Assembly (NCBI GenBank): GCA_964036045.1
Contig: OZ038378.1
Location: 55,301,995-55,365,994 of the forward strand
DNA length: 64,000 nucleotides
Direction of reading: 5' to 3'
Source of the DNA: Eutreptiella sp. 'Long Island Sound 2002'
Lineage: Eukaryota; Euglenozoa; Euglenophyceae; Eutreptiales; Eutreptiaceae
The notes under the pieces were generated by a model. It was not told the origin of the DNA. It did not search any database and saw nothing but the letters and a program-made list of their open reading frames with translations. Below, piece after piece: positions 63,296 through 64,000 of the stretch; the first letter of the stretch is position 1; the number at the start of each line of letters is the position of its first letter. The translations under genes were made by a program, and so were the position numbers.

Positions 63296-64000
63296 TTGGG
63301 GAGTAGGAACAACATTTCAACGGTTTTTTTATCGTCAAAGTTGAGCCCGGACCACCTCCTTGAGTGCACGCAACTACAGAATCTATTTGAGGGGCACATA
63401 ATCGCATGGAATCTCCATCAATTCATTGCACCCGTGCCGATGTGCAACTGTGATACCATTGTTATGGGTTGCCTGCAGTATGCCATGATCTATTCGACCC
63501 CGGATCTGGCTTTTGAATTTTACCCAGCAAGAGACCAAAGCGTAAGTTTGTTGCTCTTTTCTTGACCTTCCCTTTTATCCTTTGCCCTCTGAGGCTCCGA
63601 GTTTCATGGAAAAGAAGGCTTAGGGCATTCACGACCCGTCGCCTTGTTGCTGCTCCAAAACACTTCCGATCCCATGGCGCGATGCATCCAGACCCAAGGG
63701 GTTTACGATGGGTGACACCTAGGTGAGGCGCCCTGTGGCGAGTCACTTTGACAAGGGTATGGAATTTGGACTCATCATCCATCGTTCCCCCTTCATGGTC
63801 GAAGACAAGGACCCCTCGGTTCTTAGCAACTACATCTTTGAGTTGCTTGAGGTAAATCTAGGGGTTGCTGGATTTTTGATCCAGCTCCATCCGCAGGACG
63901 TGCATGTGGTGGTGGAGTTCGTCACGCCCCACGCCGAGAAGGGTGCGGGGACGAAGATGACCCTTCATGTGGGTCGGGAGGAAGAGGAGGAGGTGGGGGA
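63296..64000 (+). CDS. Possible intron-containing gene, 3' end outside window
   Basis: First segment 63,296-63,541: NNISTVFLSSKLSPDHLLEC, CNCDTIVMGCLQYAMIYS, DLAFEFYPARDQS. A donor GTAAGT follows at 63,542 with a pyrimidine-rich stretch after it, and a ...cacctag acceptor ends at 63,721. Splicing 63,542-63,721 keeps frame and joins DQS to VRRPVASHFDKGMEFGLIIH, SPFMVEDKDPSVLSNYIFEL, LEVNLGVAGFLIQLHPQDVHV, then an acidic EEEEEV run at the edge. Without splicing an in-frame TAG lies at 63,719; an ATG at 63,759 could be an alternative start. The first ATG is uncertain and no family is recognised. Confidence 0.4.

Overview
The window looks like nuclear DNA from a green alga with a repeat-dominated genome. 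It has a light-harvesting chlorophyll a/b protein fragment (31,422-31,690, minus strand), strong GT-type splice donors, extreme GC regions with long poly-C/poly-G runs, several non-LTR retrotransposons (LINEs) and a hAT-like DNA transposon. No bacterial operons, rRNA, tRNA or CRISPR were seen. The species is not determinable; a prasinophyte-like alga would fit.

Layout. 1-3,605: GC-rich minisatellite. 3,606-31,934: mosaic of retroelements separated by (TACA)n microsatellites. LINE-A has three minus-strand copies: A1 7,366-9,980 (5' truncated), A2 10,174-18,124 (end to end, internal deletion) and A3 20,032-29,543 (longest, 9.5 kb). LINE-C, on the plus strand, has short derivatives C1 3,606-5,100, C2 5,447-7,248 and C3 18,247-19,779, and an 11-kb copy C4 at 31,935-42,970. 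Short families D and E and a small algal gene fragment zone lie at 29,727-31,817. 42,971-44,373: more D and E repeats. 44,374-54,375: LINE-B, minus strand, inserted into an E element with a 16-bp target duplication. 55,606-57,327: hAT-like transposon with perfect 21-bp terminal inverted repeats and a 6-bp target duplication. 57,334-61,164: decayed 5'-truncated retroelement (LINE-D), minus strand. 61,165-62,460: D/E repeats. 62,461-64,000: lower-GC DNA with a decayed 2OG-dioxygenase-like ORF (minus) and the start of a possible intron-containing gene (plus) that runs off the end.

How the parts work together. LINE-A encodes one long polyprotein (N-terminal region, AP-like endonuclease, reverse transcriptase with YVDD, RNase H, Cys/His tail) ending at a TAA conserved in all three copies. 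LINE-B encodes a coiled-coil/Cys-rich ORF1, a canonical 2A-like ribosome-skipping motif (GDIEANPGP), a second degenerate 2A-like motif (GDIHPHPGP), then endonuclease and RT (YADD). LINE-C encodes endonuclease, a divergent RT (YSDG in place of YxDD), RNase H and a zinc knuckle. Every LINE-A and LINE-C end that can be placed, on either strand, abuts (TACA)n; only the 5' side of C1 does not. This suggests insertion targeted to this microsatellite.

Many reading frames are otherwise intact but carry in-frame TAG codons; in LINE-A three of four such TAGs align with Gln codons in sister copies. This could be C-to-T decay or UAG read as sense, and is worth testing.
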